From the NCBI GenBank assembly GCA_945869725.1, contig CAMBPO010000026.1, positions 1 through 39,264 on the forward strand: DNA of 39,264 nucleotides. Reading direction: 5' to 3'. Under the pieces are notes generated by a model. It was not told where the DNA came from. It did no database searches and worked only from the letters and a program-made list of their open reading frames with translations. The stretch's first letter is position 1. Every line of letters begins with the position of its first letter. Positions 6,760 through 14,686 of the stretch are shown piece by piece. The stretch is from Klebsiella pneumoniae. Its GTDB lineage: Bacteria; Pseudomonadota; Gammaproteobacteria; Pseudomonadales; Pseudohongiellaceae. Both the position numbers and the translations under genes were made by a program.

Positions 6760-8874
6760 TCAGTCCCCCAGATACCGTGCAACGCGAAAACCCAGATCAT
6801 TACGGGCCTCTTCACCAAAGTCCCGGTAGGAGGGTCTTAACTCTGACATGGTGCCATGCGCCCAGCTCGAGCCCTTGATGGTGCGATAACGTCCCTCATC
6901 CGGCCCCACCGGATCCGTTTCCCGGACACTGCTGAGCCCACTGACCGCGCCATAGACATCATGCACCCATTCCGAGACGTTGCCGGCCATGTCGTAAAGA
7001 CCCAGTGCTGTAGGCACAAACGAGCCAACATTGGAGGTTCCGGAATAGCGGTCATTCACTCCGCGCAGATATTGACCCAGAAAAGCGGCGGTGGATTCAT
7101 CCGCAAAATTGCCGGATTCAGCGCTGGGTGGCCAGTCGTCTCCCCAAGGGAAGCGACGTGTTCCGCCCTGGCCGTCGGCCCGCGCTGCCCACTCCCACTC
7201 CGCCTCAGTCGGCAGCCGGTAGCCGTTGGCATCGGCGTTGATACCGGTCACCACGTCATTTTCAATCACATAAAACGCGGTCAGTGATTCCTGCGCGCTT
7301 AACCAGTTGCTGTACAGCGCCGCGTCCAGCCAGGTGACTTGCACCACTGGCTGGTTAGGCAGATCCAGCGACACACCCTGTAAGGTGCCGGATGCATGCT
7401 CGGTACGGAACAGCCGGAACTGCTCGTTAGTCACCGGATGCAGCGACAGATAAAACGGCTTTTCCATGTTGACGTCACGCAGGGTTTCATTGGCACGGCG
7501 CCCTGGTTCCCGGCGCGATGATCCCATGGTGTACGGGTAGGGATTAAACAATTGCAAGGTCTGTCCGCCGGCGCTGGTAATCACCGGTTGTATGGAATCC
7601 TGACGGGCCTGTTCTTCGGTCTTGAGTTGTACCCGAATTTCCTGATCAAGGCCGGGCCGCGAGATGAAGTTAGCGGCGTAGGCGACAAAACCTTCTTTGC
7701 GGATCTCGATGCGCTGCGTCGCCGCAATCAGCTCAATGGTCTGGTTGGCGGCACCCTTAAGTTCGCCATCAACATACAGATCAGCGTCGGCCGGCTCGGC
7801 GATCACCCGCACCAGACTGGTGACCGGATCCAGCGCAACCGTGATGTCCTGCTCCTGCTCAGCAACCGTGGTGATAGAGCGCGCCGCCGTGTTAAACCCG
7901 GTGCGGAACAGCCGCACATCATGCGCCTGCCCCGGGGGTAGTGAAACCTCAAGCGGTGTTTGCCCGCGGAACTCCCCGTTGATGGTGACGTTGGCGTTAC
8001 CGGGCACCGAGCGGATAAACACCAGGCCATCGGCCGCTTCCAGGGTGACATCCGCCACACTGACATCCGCACCGGCAGTGACCTGCAGATCGTCTTGCCA
8101 GGCCTTGTATCCGCTGCGTTTCAGCGTTATGTCGTGCGCTCCCTGCAGCAACTCAAGCCGGGCCGGCGTCACCCCAAGCACCTCACCGTTAACAATAATG
8201 TCGGCCCCTGCCGGCAGGGTGTTAAAACTTACCTGTGCCCATGCCGGCGCCATCACCACATCCACGGACTGTTGTTGCAGCCGGCCGGCGACATCCACCG
8301 TACTGCTAAAGTCCAGATATCTTGGCTGCTGCACCTGCAGTGAATAGGAGCCGGGCGTCACTTCGACGTCGGTGAGCGGACTCACACCCAGGTCGACGCC
8401 ATCCAGCAGCACCCGTGCGCCCGCCAAGACCTGGCCGTTATCGCCGGTCACCTGCACACTGACCAGACCGGGACGCGGCAACAGTGCCAGTTCAAGGGTT
8501 TGCGCCTGTTCGTCACTGATGCTGATGTCGGCCAGCGACTCAAAATAGCCTGGCGCACTGAGCTGAACCTGATAGTCGCCAGAGCGCATCAGATACCGGG
8601 GGCCAACCTGCACAGCGATGCCGCTGACAATATCAACCAGCGCATCGGGCGGCGATACATCCAGGAATACAGAGCGTGCGGTCAACACAAACCAGGCCGG
8701 CACGCCCACTGCCAGCACGCCCAAACCAATCACGGCGTGATACCAGCGCAGCGCCAGCCTTATCCGGTTTTGCGGCGGCGGGGGCGGAGAAAAATCGACC
8801 GGTGTGATGATGTCGATTTGATCCAGAGACGGTATCTGACCAGTTTGTTCAGGTTTGCTCGGGTGTTCCTGCAT
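6760..8874 (-). CDS. membrane-anchored protein with five PEGA-like repeats and a SUMF1/FGE-like domain
   Basis: A 704-residue protein. Residues 1-43 are cytoplasmic and include a five-Pro run; one transmembrane helix lies at about 45-66; the rest should be periplasmic. Five PEGA-like repeats of about 60-70 residues follow (approx. 69-130, 137-205, 213-277, 284-347, 354-415), best seen as ADIIVNGEVLGVTP, ANVTINGEFRGQTP and ADLYVDGELKG. Residues about 440-701 form a formylglycine-generating-enzyme-like domain with YTMGSS, HPVTNEQF, YRLPTEAEWEWAARA, LYDMAGNVSEWVHD and DLGFRVAR. The catalytic cysteines of true FGE are absent and the usual RGGSW reads KGSSW, so it is probably a binding or structural domain. 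PEGA repeats are usually associated with the surface or cell wall. It starts four bases after the TPR gene. It may be the periplasmic scaffold of the machine. Confidence 0.93.
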   Translation of the reverse strand: MQEHPSKPEQTGQIPSLDQIDIITPVDFSPPPPPQNRIRLALRWYHAVIGLGVLAVGVPAWFVLTARSVFLDVSPPDALVDIVSGIAVQVGPRYLMRSGDYQVQLSAPGYFESLADISISDEQAQTLELALLPRPGLVSVQVTGDNGQVLAGARVLLDGVDLGVSPLTDVEVTPGSYSLQVQQPRYLDFSSTVDVAGRLQQQSVDVVMAPAWAQVSFNTLPAGADIIVNGEVLGVTPARLELLQGAHDITLKRSGYKAWQDDLQVTAGADVSVADVTLEAADGLVFIRSVPGNANVTINGEFRGQTPLEVSLPPGQAHDVRLFRTGFNTAARSITTVAEQEQDITVALDPVTSLVRVIAEPADADLYVDGELKGAANQTIELIAATQRIEIRKEGFVAYAANFISRPGLDQEIRVQLKTEEQARQDSIQPVITSAGGQTLQLFNPYPYTMGSSRREPGRRANETLRDVNMEKPFYLSLHPVTNEQFRLFRTEHASGTLQGVSLDLPNQPVVQVTWLDAALYSNWLSAQESLTAFYVIENDVVTGINADANGYRLPTEAEWEWAARADGQGGTRRFPWGDDWPPSAESGNFADESTAAFLGQYLRGVNDRYSGTSNVGSFVPTALGLYDMAGNVSEWVHDVYGAVSGLSSVRETDPVGPDEGRYRTIKGSSWAHGTMSELRPSYRDFGEEARNDLGFRVARYLGD

Positions 8875-8878
8875 GGAT

Positions 8879-10375
8879 TCAGCGCCTGTCGACTGCAGCT
8901 ACCTGCTCGTTGCAAGAAATGGTCAAAGGGTTGAGCTGCTGGCCAAACCCTACCACAAACTCTTCCCGTACATCGCGATAACCGGGTCGGGTACCCACAG
9001 CAATGTAACGACCGGGTCTGAGTTCCAGGCTGGTCTCCGTAAAGCTGCCGAGGCGACCCACCTGGAAGATGGTGACGTCGGTGGCGTTATTGGAGATTAA
9101 CGTAACCTGCACAGGTATTTGCATATCTGCCAACAACTGGCGGGTACGTTCGATCTGACTTTGCAATCGCGGCCCCAAGGTCATCTCCTCGTCCTGCTGC
9201 AGATCGCTGGCCAGGTCTGTTGCAATCTGCAAAACCGCGTTGGCTTCTTCCAGCGCCGCAGTCTCTGAGAGGCGCAGCGGATTGTTGAGATTAAGCTCCA
9301 GCAACTCATCCAGCTGCACGCGTCTTGCGGAATAGTCACGGCCTTCCTGTGCGAATAGCAGATTAGTGTCCAGTGCCAGAATAGCGTCATAGGCGGCGAT
9401 GGCCTGTTGCCATTGCTCCGCACTTTCCAGGGACAAAGCCAGTGTACGCTGGGTCTCAATCGCCAGCAGAGTAAGTTCCGTGCGGGTCTGATCAATGGCT
9501 TGCTGAGCCTGCTCGTTACCCGGTTTGATTTGCAGTGCGCGCTCAAACGCCACAATCGCCTGATCCGATTGCGACTGCTGTAACAGCGCAAAACCCTCCG
9601 ACATCGCCTCGGTGAACTGTGCATCAATCTGCAGCTGTGCATTACGGGCCATCAGTTCGCTGATGCGTGGATGAGCGCTGTCCAGTGCGGTTGCCTGCTC
9701 AAAGAGCACAACTGCGGCGGCCAGATCACCGGCCGATTGCAGGCTATCGCCTTCAGCCAGCAGGCGCTCGACCTCGTCCAACACCTGCGATCGACGCACA
9801 CCGTCATCGGCGGCGGTGCTGGTTGGATCAATTTGCGCCGCCAGCGAAAAACTCGCCAGCGCACTGGCCGCATCGGAGGCCTGCAGCGCCGCTTCGCCCG
9901 CCATCATCAAGCGCTCAAATTCCTGCGGCCGCCGTTCCTGCAATTGCGCCAGCGTCTGATCACCTGCTTGATAAGCAAGCGAGGCATCGACAAAATTTGC
10001 GGCCCGGTAAAACTCATCCCCACGGCGGGCACTGGCAACAGCCGCTTCATATTCCTGAGCGGCCCAAGCCGTCACATTAGTCACCTCCAGATCAGTCTGG
10101 CGCTCCAGCAGACTGGCCAGTGCATCCTGAGCGTCGCGACGCTGCCGGGCATTCTGTGCTTCTTCAAAGGGTGACATGGCAGGACTGGCAGACGGAACCA
10201 CCGCTGTGGCAGCAGGGGTTTCAACAACGGGCTGAGAAACACGCGGGGTCAACGGCAATTCATACTGCTGCACAACATTCGGCAACACAAAAACAACCGC
10301 CAGCGCCAGCAGCACAAGCGCAGCCAGGGCTACCCAGATCCAGGCGGATATTTTTTCGCTGCCTGCCGCACCCAT
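8879..10375 (-). CDS. membrane-anchored TPR protein with PEGA-like C-terminus
   Basis: A 498-residue protein with one N-terminal transmembrane helix (about 11-31) and no cleavage site, so it is anchored with the bulk in the periplasm. After a Pro/Ala linker it is almost entirely helical with TPR-type repeats, for example ALQASDAASALASFSLAAQIDPT, AAVVLFEQATALD, AIVAFERALQIKPGNEQA and AIAAYDAILALD. The last 70 residues are beta-rich and contain LELRPGRYIAVGTRPGYRDV, which resembles a PEGA repeat. The gene overlaps the upstream lipoprotein gene by one base (TGATG) and ends four bases before the PEGA/SUMF1 gene, implying coupled translation and probably a physical complex with that protein. TPRs suggest a protein-protein scaffold. 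Confidence 0.88.
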   Translation of the reverse strand: MGAAGSEKISAWIWVALAALVLLALAVVFVLPNVVQQYELPLTPRVSQPVVETPAATAVVPSASPAMSPFEEAQNARQRRDAQDALASLLERQTDLEVTNVTAWAAQEYEAAVASARRGDEFYRAANFVDASLAYQAGDQTLAQLQERRPQEFERLMMAGEAALQASDAASALASFSLAAQIDPTSTAADDGVRRSQVLDEVERLLAEGDSLQSAGDLAAAVVLFEQATALDSAHPRISELMARNAQLQIDAQFTEAMSEGFALLQQSQSDQAIVAFERALQIKPGNEQAQQAIDQTRTELTLLAIETQRTLALSLESAEQWQQAIAAYDAILALDTNLLFAQEGRDYSARRVQLDELLELNLNNPLRLSETAALEEANAVLQIATDLASDLQQDEEMTLGPRLQSQIERTRQLLADMQIPVQVTLISNNATDVTIFQVGRLGSFTETSLELRPGRYIAVGTRPGYRDVREEFVVGFGQQLNPLTISCNEQVAAVDRR

Positions 10376-11571
10376 CAGATCCCACCCGTTTCCGTCAGGT
10401 AGATTTCCATCAGGATCTCACGCCATTGCTCATACTGTTCTTCTACGGTGCCGGTCAGCATAATCTGCCGGTCGTCCAGCTCGATGACTTTGGGCGCTAC
10501 CTCGGCCTCCAGTGAAGCACTTAATTCGCTGAGCGCGGCAACATGCATCTGTGCCTGCTGAGTCAGCTCAAATCCACTGCGCACCAGATACGCGCCAGCG
10601 GCCACACCGGTAATGCCTGCCATCTGGGCGCCGGCGTTGTTCTGCCCGACGGCCGCGATGCCACCCGCAATAGCTGCCGCACCGGTGATAAAGCGTCTGC
10701 GTGCTGAACGCTCAGCCTCTTCCAGCGCCATGGTCTCAGTGAAACTCATTTCCCGCCAGGCATCGTAAGGACCGCGCATCTGCCGCGCATACGTCGCGTA
10801 ATAATCCTGCACCGTGTCAACAAACAGGTTATCGCGCTCGCGGATATCCAGAATTCGGATAAGCGCCGGATCGTTCTCAGCTGGCAGTCGCGTCAGCGTG
10901 GTAATTCCCCGCTCGTTTCTAGTGAGGTAGCTGCCAAAAATATCGGGAGCAAAATTGGCGGCAAACTGCAGTTCGGACACGGTGCGTATGGTACGTATCT
11001 GTTCGTCGGTGACTGAACTCTGCCGGAATACCAGCAGATCATTGGCAATGTTGTTGTAAATCACCTGAAACGGATCATGAGATTGACGCTGGGTCAGGTC
11101 ATAGTTGTACTGGCTGATATGCTCTTCATATTCACGCGTGTACCACAGGCGGCCGGTGGAATCGGTGACGGTGACCTGGATAATCATGCCTTCACCGTTG
11201 GATAACAGAATCTGGCCGTCCAGATAAACGTCCATGGTGGTTTGCGGCGCAGGCAATATTCTGACCACCCCCCAGTTGCCTGAACGCTGCAGAGTTTCTG
11301 CCATCAGATAGGGCGCATACCGTGACTCGGCCCGCCGGATCTCCGGGTTGGTGCGGTCAAGATCATCCTCATCAATTTCATCAATACCCGCGTCAAACAC
11401 GCGGATACCGATGTCCATCAACAAGGCTTCATCCAATGGCACATCGCCCTGCACGATGGGCACAAACTGCGTGGACTTTACCGATGTGGTGGCACAGGCG
11501 CCCAGCACCAGCATCAGCAGCACGCTGCACATCTGCAATGGTTTGAAAAACTGCCTCATGGTTAACGTCAT
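10375..11571 (-). CDS. predicted lipoprotein of unknown function
   Basis: A 398-residue envelope lipoprotein with lipobox LVLGAC. The ATG at 11571 is chosen because AAGGTGA lies just upstream; a longer form beginning at 11616 would overlap the preceding gene by 35 bases. The first half of the mature protein looks like a CsgG-like or assembly-lipoprotein fold (DIGIRVFDAGID; GNWGVVRILP; VYLDGQILLSNGEGMIIQV), and the second half has a Gly/Ala-rich hydrophobic stretch (GAAAIAGGIAAVGQ to VAAGAYLV) that could cross or lie on a membrane. I cannot assign a named family. It overlaps the TPR gene by one base. A role as the outer-membrane component of the cluster's machine is plausible but unproven. Confidence 0.82.
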   Translation of the reverse strand: MTLTMRQFFKPLQMCSVLLMLVLGACATTSVKSTQFVPIVQGDVPLDEALLMDIGIRVFDAGIDEIDEDDLDRTNPEIRRAESRYAPYLMAETLQRSGNWGVVRILPAPQTTMDVYLDGQILLSNGEGMIIQVTVTDSTGRLWYTREYEEHISQYNYDLTQRQSHDPFQVIYNNIANDLLVFRQSSVTDEQIRTIRTVSELQFAANFAPDIFGSYLTRNERGITTLTRLPAENDPALIRILDIRERDNLFVDTVQDYYATYARQMRGPYDAWREMSFTETMALEEAERSARRRFITGAAAIAGGIAAVGQNNAGAQMAGITGVAAGAYLVRSGFELTQQAQMHVAALSELSASLEAEVAPKVIELDDRQIMLTGTVEEQYEQWREILMEIYLTETGGI

Positions 11572-11581
11572 ATAGCTCACC

Positions 11582-12964
11582 TTACTGCAAAAGCCCTGTG
11601 TAACGTCGGTATTCATCCCAAAGTCTTTCGCGTAACTCAGGATCGGGTTCGTTCATGGCGGCTTCGCGAATCTGTCGTGCAACCACATCGTCATTGTCGC
11701 CGCCCGGAATATCCTCAGGTACTGGATAAGCGCCCTCTGCTTCCGCCGACGGGCCGCCCTGGCGTCCACCCATCGATCCACCCGAGCCACCCCCTTGAGG
11801 AGCCTGACCGGAATTGCCAGCAATCACGCCACCCGGCATAGCTGTGCCCTGTGGACCCTGGCCACCCTGGCCCTCGCCCTGGCCGGGTATCTGTACGCCC
11901 GGCATACCTCCGGCACCACCATCCTGATTCTCTTCACTGTACAGACCGGCCGGATCGCCACCTGCTTCGTTGCTTTCACGCTGAGCTCGGCTGCGCTCTG
12001 CCAGAATCAGGCCATCAAAATCCTCATAACCGCGCCCCAGCGCTCCATCAAGCACAGCTACACGGTCCTGAGCCGTCATGACGCCACCCACGCTACCACC
12101 GGGAATGCCTGCGCGACCGGTTGGCAAGCCTCCCGGCATCCCGCCACTACCTGTTCCGGGGAATCCGCCTGCGCCGGTTCCCGTACCCTGCTGAGTACCT
12201 GATCCGGTGCCTCTGCCGGGCAATGCGCCACCGACCGGCATGCCTGCAACACTGACACCACCGCTGCCAACGGTCACTCCACCGGCGCCTACACTAACGC
12301 CGTCAGTGCCAACACTGACGCCACCGGCGTTGACACTGGCATTAATTCCGCCATTGCCATTGCCCGTACTAGCTGACTGCGTGCCGCCGCTGTTGCCTGA
12401 CCGGGAGCCGGCAGTACTGGCCGTGCCTTGCGTGCCAGCCCCCGGCATACTGCTGTCACCGGGCAAGCTGCCGTTGCCTGGTGTTGCAGGTCGACCCGAG
12501 CCGGCAGTGCCGGGCGTCGTCTGGCCGCTGCTGGCGGTTGTGCCCGACGAAGAACTGCTGCCTGTTGTACTGCTCTGGGATGAAGACGGCGTGCGCCCAC
12601 TGGAAAAATCCGGTAATCCCGGCATGGATGCAGACGCACCAGACTGCCGCGCTCCGGGCGAGGGCATCGAAGGCATGCCGGCCGAGGAGCGCTGCGCACC
12701 GGACGACGAGCTTGACGATGAACTGGATGAAGAGCTGGAGCTGGAACTCGATGACGAACTGGAACTGGATGACGAGCTGGAACTCGATGACGAACTGGAT
12801 GAAGAACTGGAACTGGATGGCGACGGCATCGACGGCATCGACGACGATGGCATCGATGGCATTTGCGGCATGCTGGACTGTGTCTGCTGGGTTGTCTCAC
12901 ACGCGCTCAGCAATGCGGCAGCCAGCCCCATGGCGATAACCAGACGGTGTTGCAACAGTTTCAT
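11582..12964 (-). CDS. low-complexity lipoprotein with a 39-serine tract
   Basis: A 460-residue lipoprotein (lipobox LLSAC). After a Met/Pro/Ser stretch (MPSMPSSSMPSMPSP) comes an uninterrupted run of 39 Ser (codons at 12817-12701), then Ser/Gly/Thr-rich sequence, a Gly/Val repeat region encoded by 21-base units, and a Gly/Pro/Gln-rich region. Two more ordered segments stand out: residues near 285-330 (VMTAQDRVAVLDGALGRGYEDFDGLIL) and the charged C-terminus (DDVVARQIREAAMNEPDPELRERLWDEYRRYTGLLQ). Flexible Ser/Gly linkers anchored by lipid could span the periplasm or emerge at the surface. The gene lies between a TPR gene (70 bases away) and a second lipoprotein gene in the same operon. I recognise no family. 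Confidence 0.85.
   Translation of the reverse strand: MKLLQHRLVIAMGLAAALLSACETTQQTQSSMPQMPSMPSSSMPSMPSPSSSSSSSSSSSSSSSSSSSSSSSSSSSSSSSSSSSSSSSGAQRSSAGMPSMPSPGARQSGASASMPGLPDFSSGRTPSSSQSSTTGSSSSSGTTASSGQTTPGTAGSGRPATPGNGSLPGDSSMPGAGTQGTASTAGSRSGNSGGTQSASTGNGNGGINASVNAGGVSVGTDGVSVGAGGVTVGSGGVSVAGMPVGGALPGRGTGSGTQQGTGTGAGGFPGTGSGGMPGGLPTGRAGIPGGSVGGVMTAQDRVAVLDGALGRGYEDFDGLILAERSRAQRESNEAGGDPAGLYSEENQDGGAGGMPGVQIPGQGEGQGGQGPQGTAMPGGVIAGNSGQAPQGGGSGGSMGGRQGGPSAEAEGAYPVPEDIPGGDNDDVVARQIREAAMNEPDPELRERLWDEYRRYTGLLQ
12249..12332 (-). repeat. four 21-bp tandem coding repeats (Gly-Gly-Val-Ser-Val-Gly type)
   Basis: Four 21-base units start at 12249, 12270, 12291 and 12312, with a decayed fifth up to 12353. 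Each encodes a seven-residue unit of the type GGVSVGT in the poly-Ser lipoprotein. The period is a multiple of three, so gain or loss keeps the reading frame. Confidence 0.8.
12701..12817 (-). repeat. poly-serine tract, 39 Ser codons with a 36-bp internal period
   Basis: All 39 codons specify Ser but use TCC, AGT, TCG, TCA, AGC and TCT in a patterned order. An eight-codon block beginning TCC AGT TCG TCA recurs 12 codons later, giving a 36-base period. Mixed codons mean the tract is held by selection on the protein or by block duplication, not by simple trinucleotide slippage. Confidence 0.9.
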
Positions 12965-13034
12965 TTTTCCTTACCCCACCTGCACGCAGCAGATCGATGA
13001 TGGTGCCTGAGTCTCAGACAATATGTCCGAGCCA

Positions 13035-14519
13035 TTATTGCGCTTCATTCAAATCAGATTCAATGCCAGCCGCTGTATTGTCTGTGGCTTGTGCAGAATC
13101 CACAGCGGTTTCTGAATTCTCTTCACTGGCAGCGAAGTGCTCCGGGTCATATGGAAAACGATACACCAGGCCTCGGGTAATATCCGGTGTGCCCTCCCTT
13201 AGCGCAGGCCTGAGCACACTGCCACGCAGAGCCATCACCATATTGCGCCTGACGTTCTCGTTAATCTCGGTTGATGAATCCATTAGCTCAACATTCGTCA
13301 CCCTGCCATTGCGGGTCAGGTCAAAGCGCATGGTTACCCATGGCCAGGACTGACGCGGCTGGTCACGCATGGCCCGCGTTGCTGAAAAAGCGGTGGCCAT
13401 GGCGATAGAACTGCCCTGCGCCAATTCCATGGTTTGCTCCGGTTGCATAAAATTTTCAAAACTCGGAATCAATACCATGCGATTAAATACGTCTTTTTTC
13501 AGCGCGTCATCTTCGCTGGCCAGCAGCTCCCAAGCTTGCTCATAAACACTTTCTGCTCGCTGTCTGCGATCAAACAGCAGATTCCAGTCAGCCATGTCCA
13601 GTACTGCTTCTGCATGCAGTTTGCGCATTTCGCGCTGAATGGACGAACCTAGCGGCGACTCCTCGAGTCTTTGCTCTCTCATGGCAATGATCTGCCCAAG
13701 CACATATTCACCCTGCAGAAAGGGGTTGTTATGCAGACGGTACTCCCCGGCGGTGATTCTCTCCGCCCAGTCATCATCTACCTGGCGGGTTTTGGCATAC
13801 AGTGTTTCGGGTCGGTTCTGCACACCGGTTCTGTGCATCAGCCAGGAGAGATAGGCAAGACGGTGCAGGTAGCGTTCACGTGGATATTTCTCCGGCTCCG
13901 GATGGGCATCCATCAGACTCATCGCCACACTGTACAAACGGTAGGCATCAATCAGGCGTGTTGAGGGAAACTCTCCACGCCGATCAGCAAACGCATCCAG
14001 ATGCCACTCTGCATAACTCAGCAAGGCCGGAATTAACTCCGGATTACCATCGCCGAGACTGCGGCTGTGAATGTAGAAGTGGTACTGCTCGAGACTGTCC
14101 GCCTCTGCCCATTCACCAAGCGCCAAATGACTTTGTACCTGCATTTTGATAGCAGGGCCTTGTTCAAGGCTGAACAGCCCGTGATTGACCCGACTGATGT
14201 GAACCGCGCGCTCAAGCGTGACCAGCGCGTCTGTATGTTTGTCCTCCGCTTGCAGCAGCCGGGCCAGACTGATCATGGACTCCGCGATCATCGGGTGCCA
14301 GGTATCGCCTGTGGCTTCCAACGTTGCAACAGCTTGTTCGAGGCGCTCTTGTTCAGTCTGTTGCCCGGTGAGTTCCTGAGCTGAAGCGGACCAGGGCAAG
14401 AACAAGCCCAGTATCAGGCTGATGCGCCATACCAAGTGGCCGCTGTATGTCAGCTGCTCGCTAAAACAGGCCGTCCATTGACTGGGAATATTGTCGCTCG
14501 AACAACGTGGCAAACGCAT
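13035..14519 (-). CDS. periplasmic TPR-like protein with TonB-C-like C-terminus
   Basis: A 494-residue protein, first gene of the envelope cluster. ATG at 14519 is chosen because GGAGAG (14526-14531) is six bases upstream; this gives a long polar N-region before the hydrophobic segment (LVWRISLILGLFLP) and cleavage site SASA-QEL, so an internal TTG near that segment is a possible alternative. The helical middle has TPR-like pairs (ESMISLARLLQAEDKHTDAL; AVLDMADWNLLFDRRQRA). Residues about 390-455 resemble the TonB C-terminal domain: VTMRFDLTRNGRVTNVELMD, then SVLRPALREG and LVYRFPY. Unlike TonB it has a cleavable signal and no proline-rich spacer, so it would be soluble. It could contact peptidoglycan or an outer-membrane partner. 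Seventy bases separate it from the poly-Ser gene. Confidence 0.85.
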   Translation of the reverse strand: MRLPRCSSDNIPSQWTACFSEQLTYSGHLVWRISLILGLFLPWSASAQELTGQQTEQERLEQAVATLEATGDTWHPMIAESMISLARLLQAEDKHTDALVTLERAVHISRVNHGLFSLEQGPAIKMQVQSHLALGEWAEADSLEQYHFYIHSRSLGDGNPELIPALLSYAEWHLDAFADRRGEFPSTRLIDAYRLYSVAMSLMDAHPEPEKYPRERYLHRLAYLSWLMHRTGVQNRPETLYAKTRQVDDDWAERITAGEYRLHNNPFLQGEYVLGQIIAMREQRLEESPLGSSIQREMRKLHAEAVLDMADWNLLFDRRQRAESVYEQAWELLASEDDALKKDVFNRMVLIPSFENFMQPEQTMELAQGSSIAMATAFSATRAMRDQPRQSWPWVTMRFDLTRNGRVTNVELMDSSTEINENVRRNMVMALRGSVLRPALREGTPDITRGLVYRFPYDPEHFAASEENSETAVDSAQATDNTAAGIESDLNEAQ

Positions 14520-14561
14520 ACTGGGCTCTCCGGCGTGGGAATCCAACTCTATATCGCGCTG

Positions 14562-14591
14562 AAATTATTTCCTATCTCATTTCTATGACAA
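14562..14591 (-). promoter_or_regulatory. possible sigma-70 promoter of the envelope cluster
   Basis: On the minus strand TTGTCA (14591-14586) and TAATTT (14567-14562) are separated by 18 bases, about 40 bases upstream of the first cluster ATG. The match is moderate. Confidence 0.4.
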
Positions 14592-14686
14592 ACTATCGCG
14601 AGAAAAGTAACGGCGGTAGCAAAAATTTAATTCGCAGCGCTGCGCTCTCTTGCCCTTGGCCAAACGAAAACCAGAGTACTCAGTCA

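Noticed and set aside
7697..8347. 216-codon plus-strand open frame
   Set aside because: Antisense to the PEGA/SUMF1 gene, with no family similarity.
12207..13010. Long plus-strand open frame rich in Asp, Glu and Leu opposite the poly-Ser lipoprotein
   Set aside because: It is the complement of the Ser-codon tract and Gly/Pro repeats; it has no ribosome site or family similarity, while the minus-strand protein has a proper lipobox and fits the operon.
14633..14644. Perfect 12-base palindrome CGCAGCGCTGCG upstream of mutM
   Set aside because: Short GC palindromes are frequent by chance; no known operator matches.
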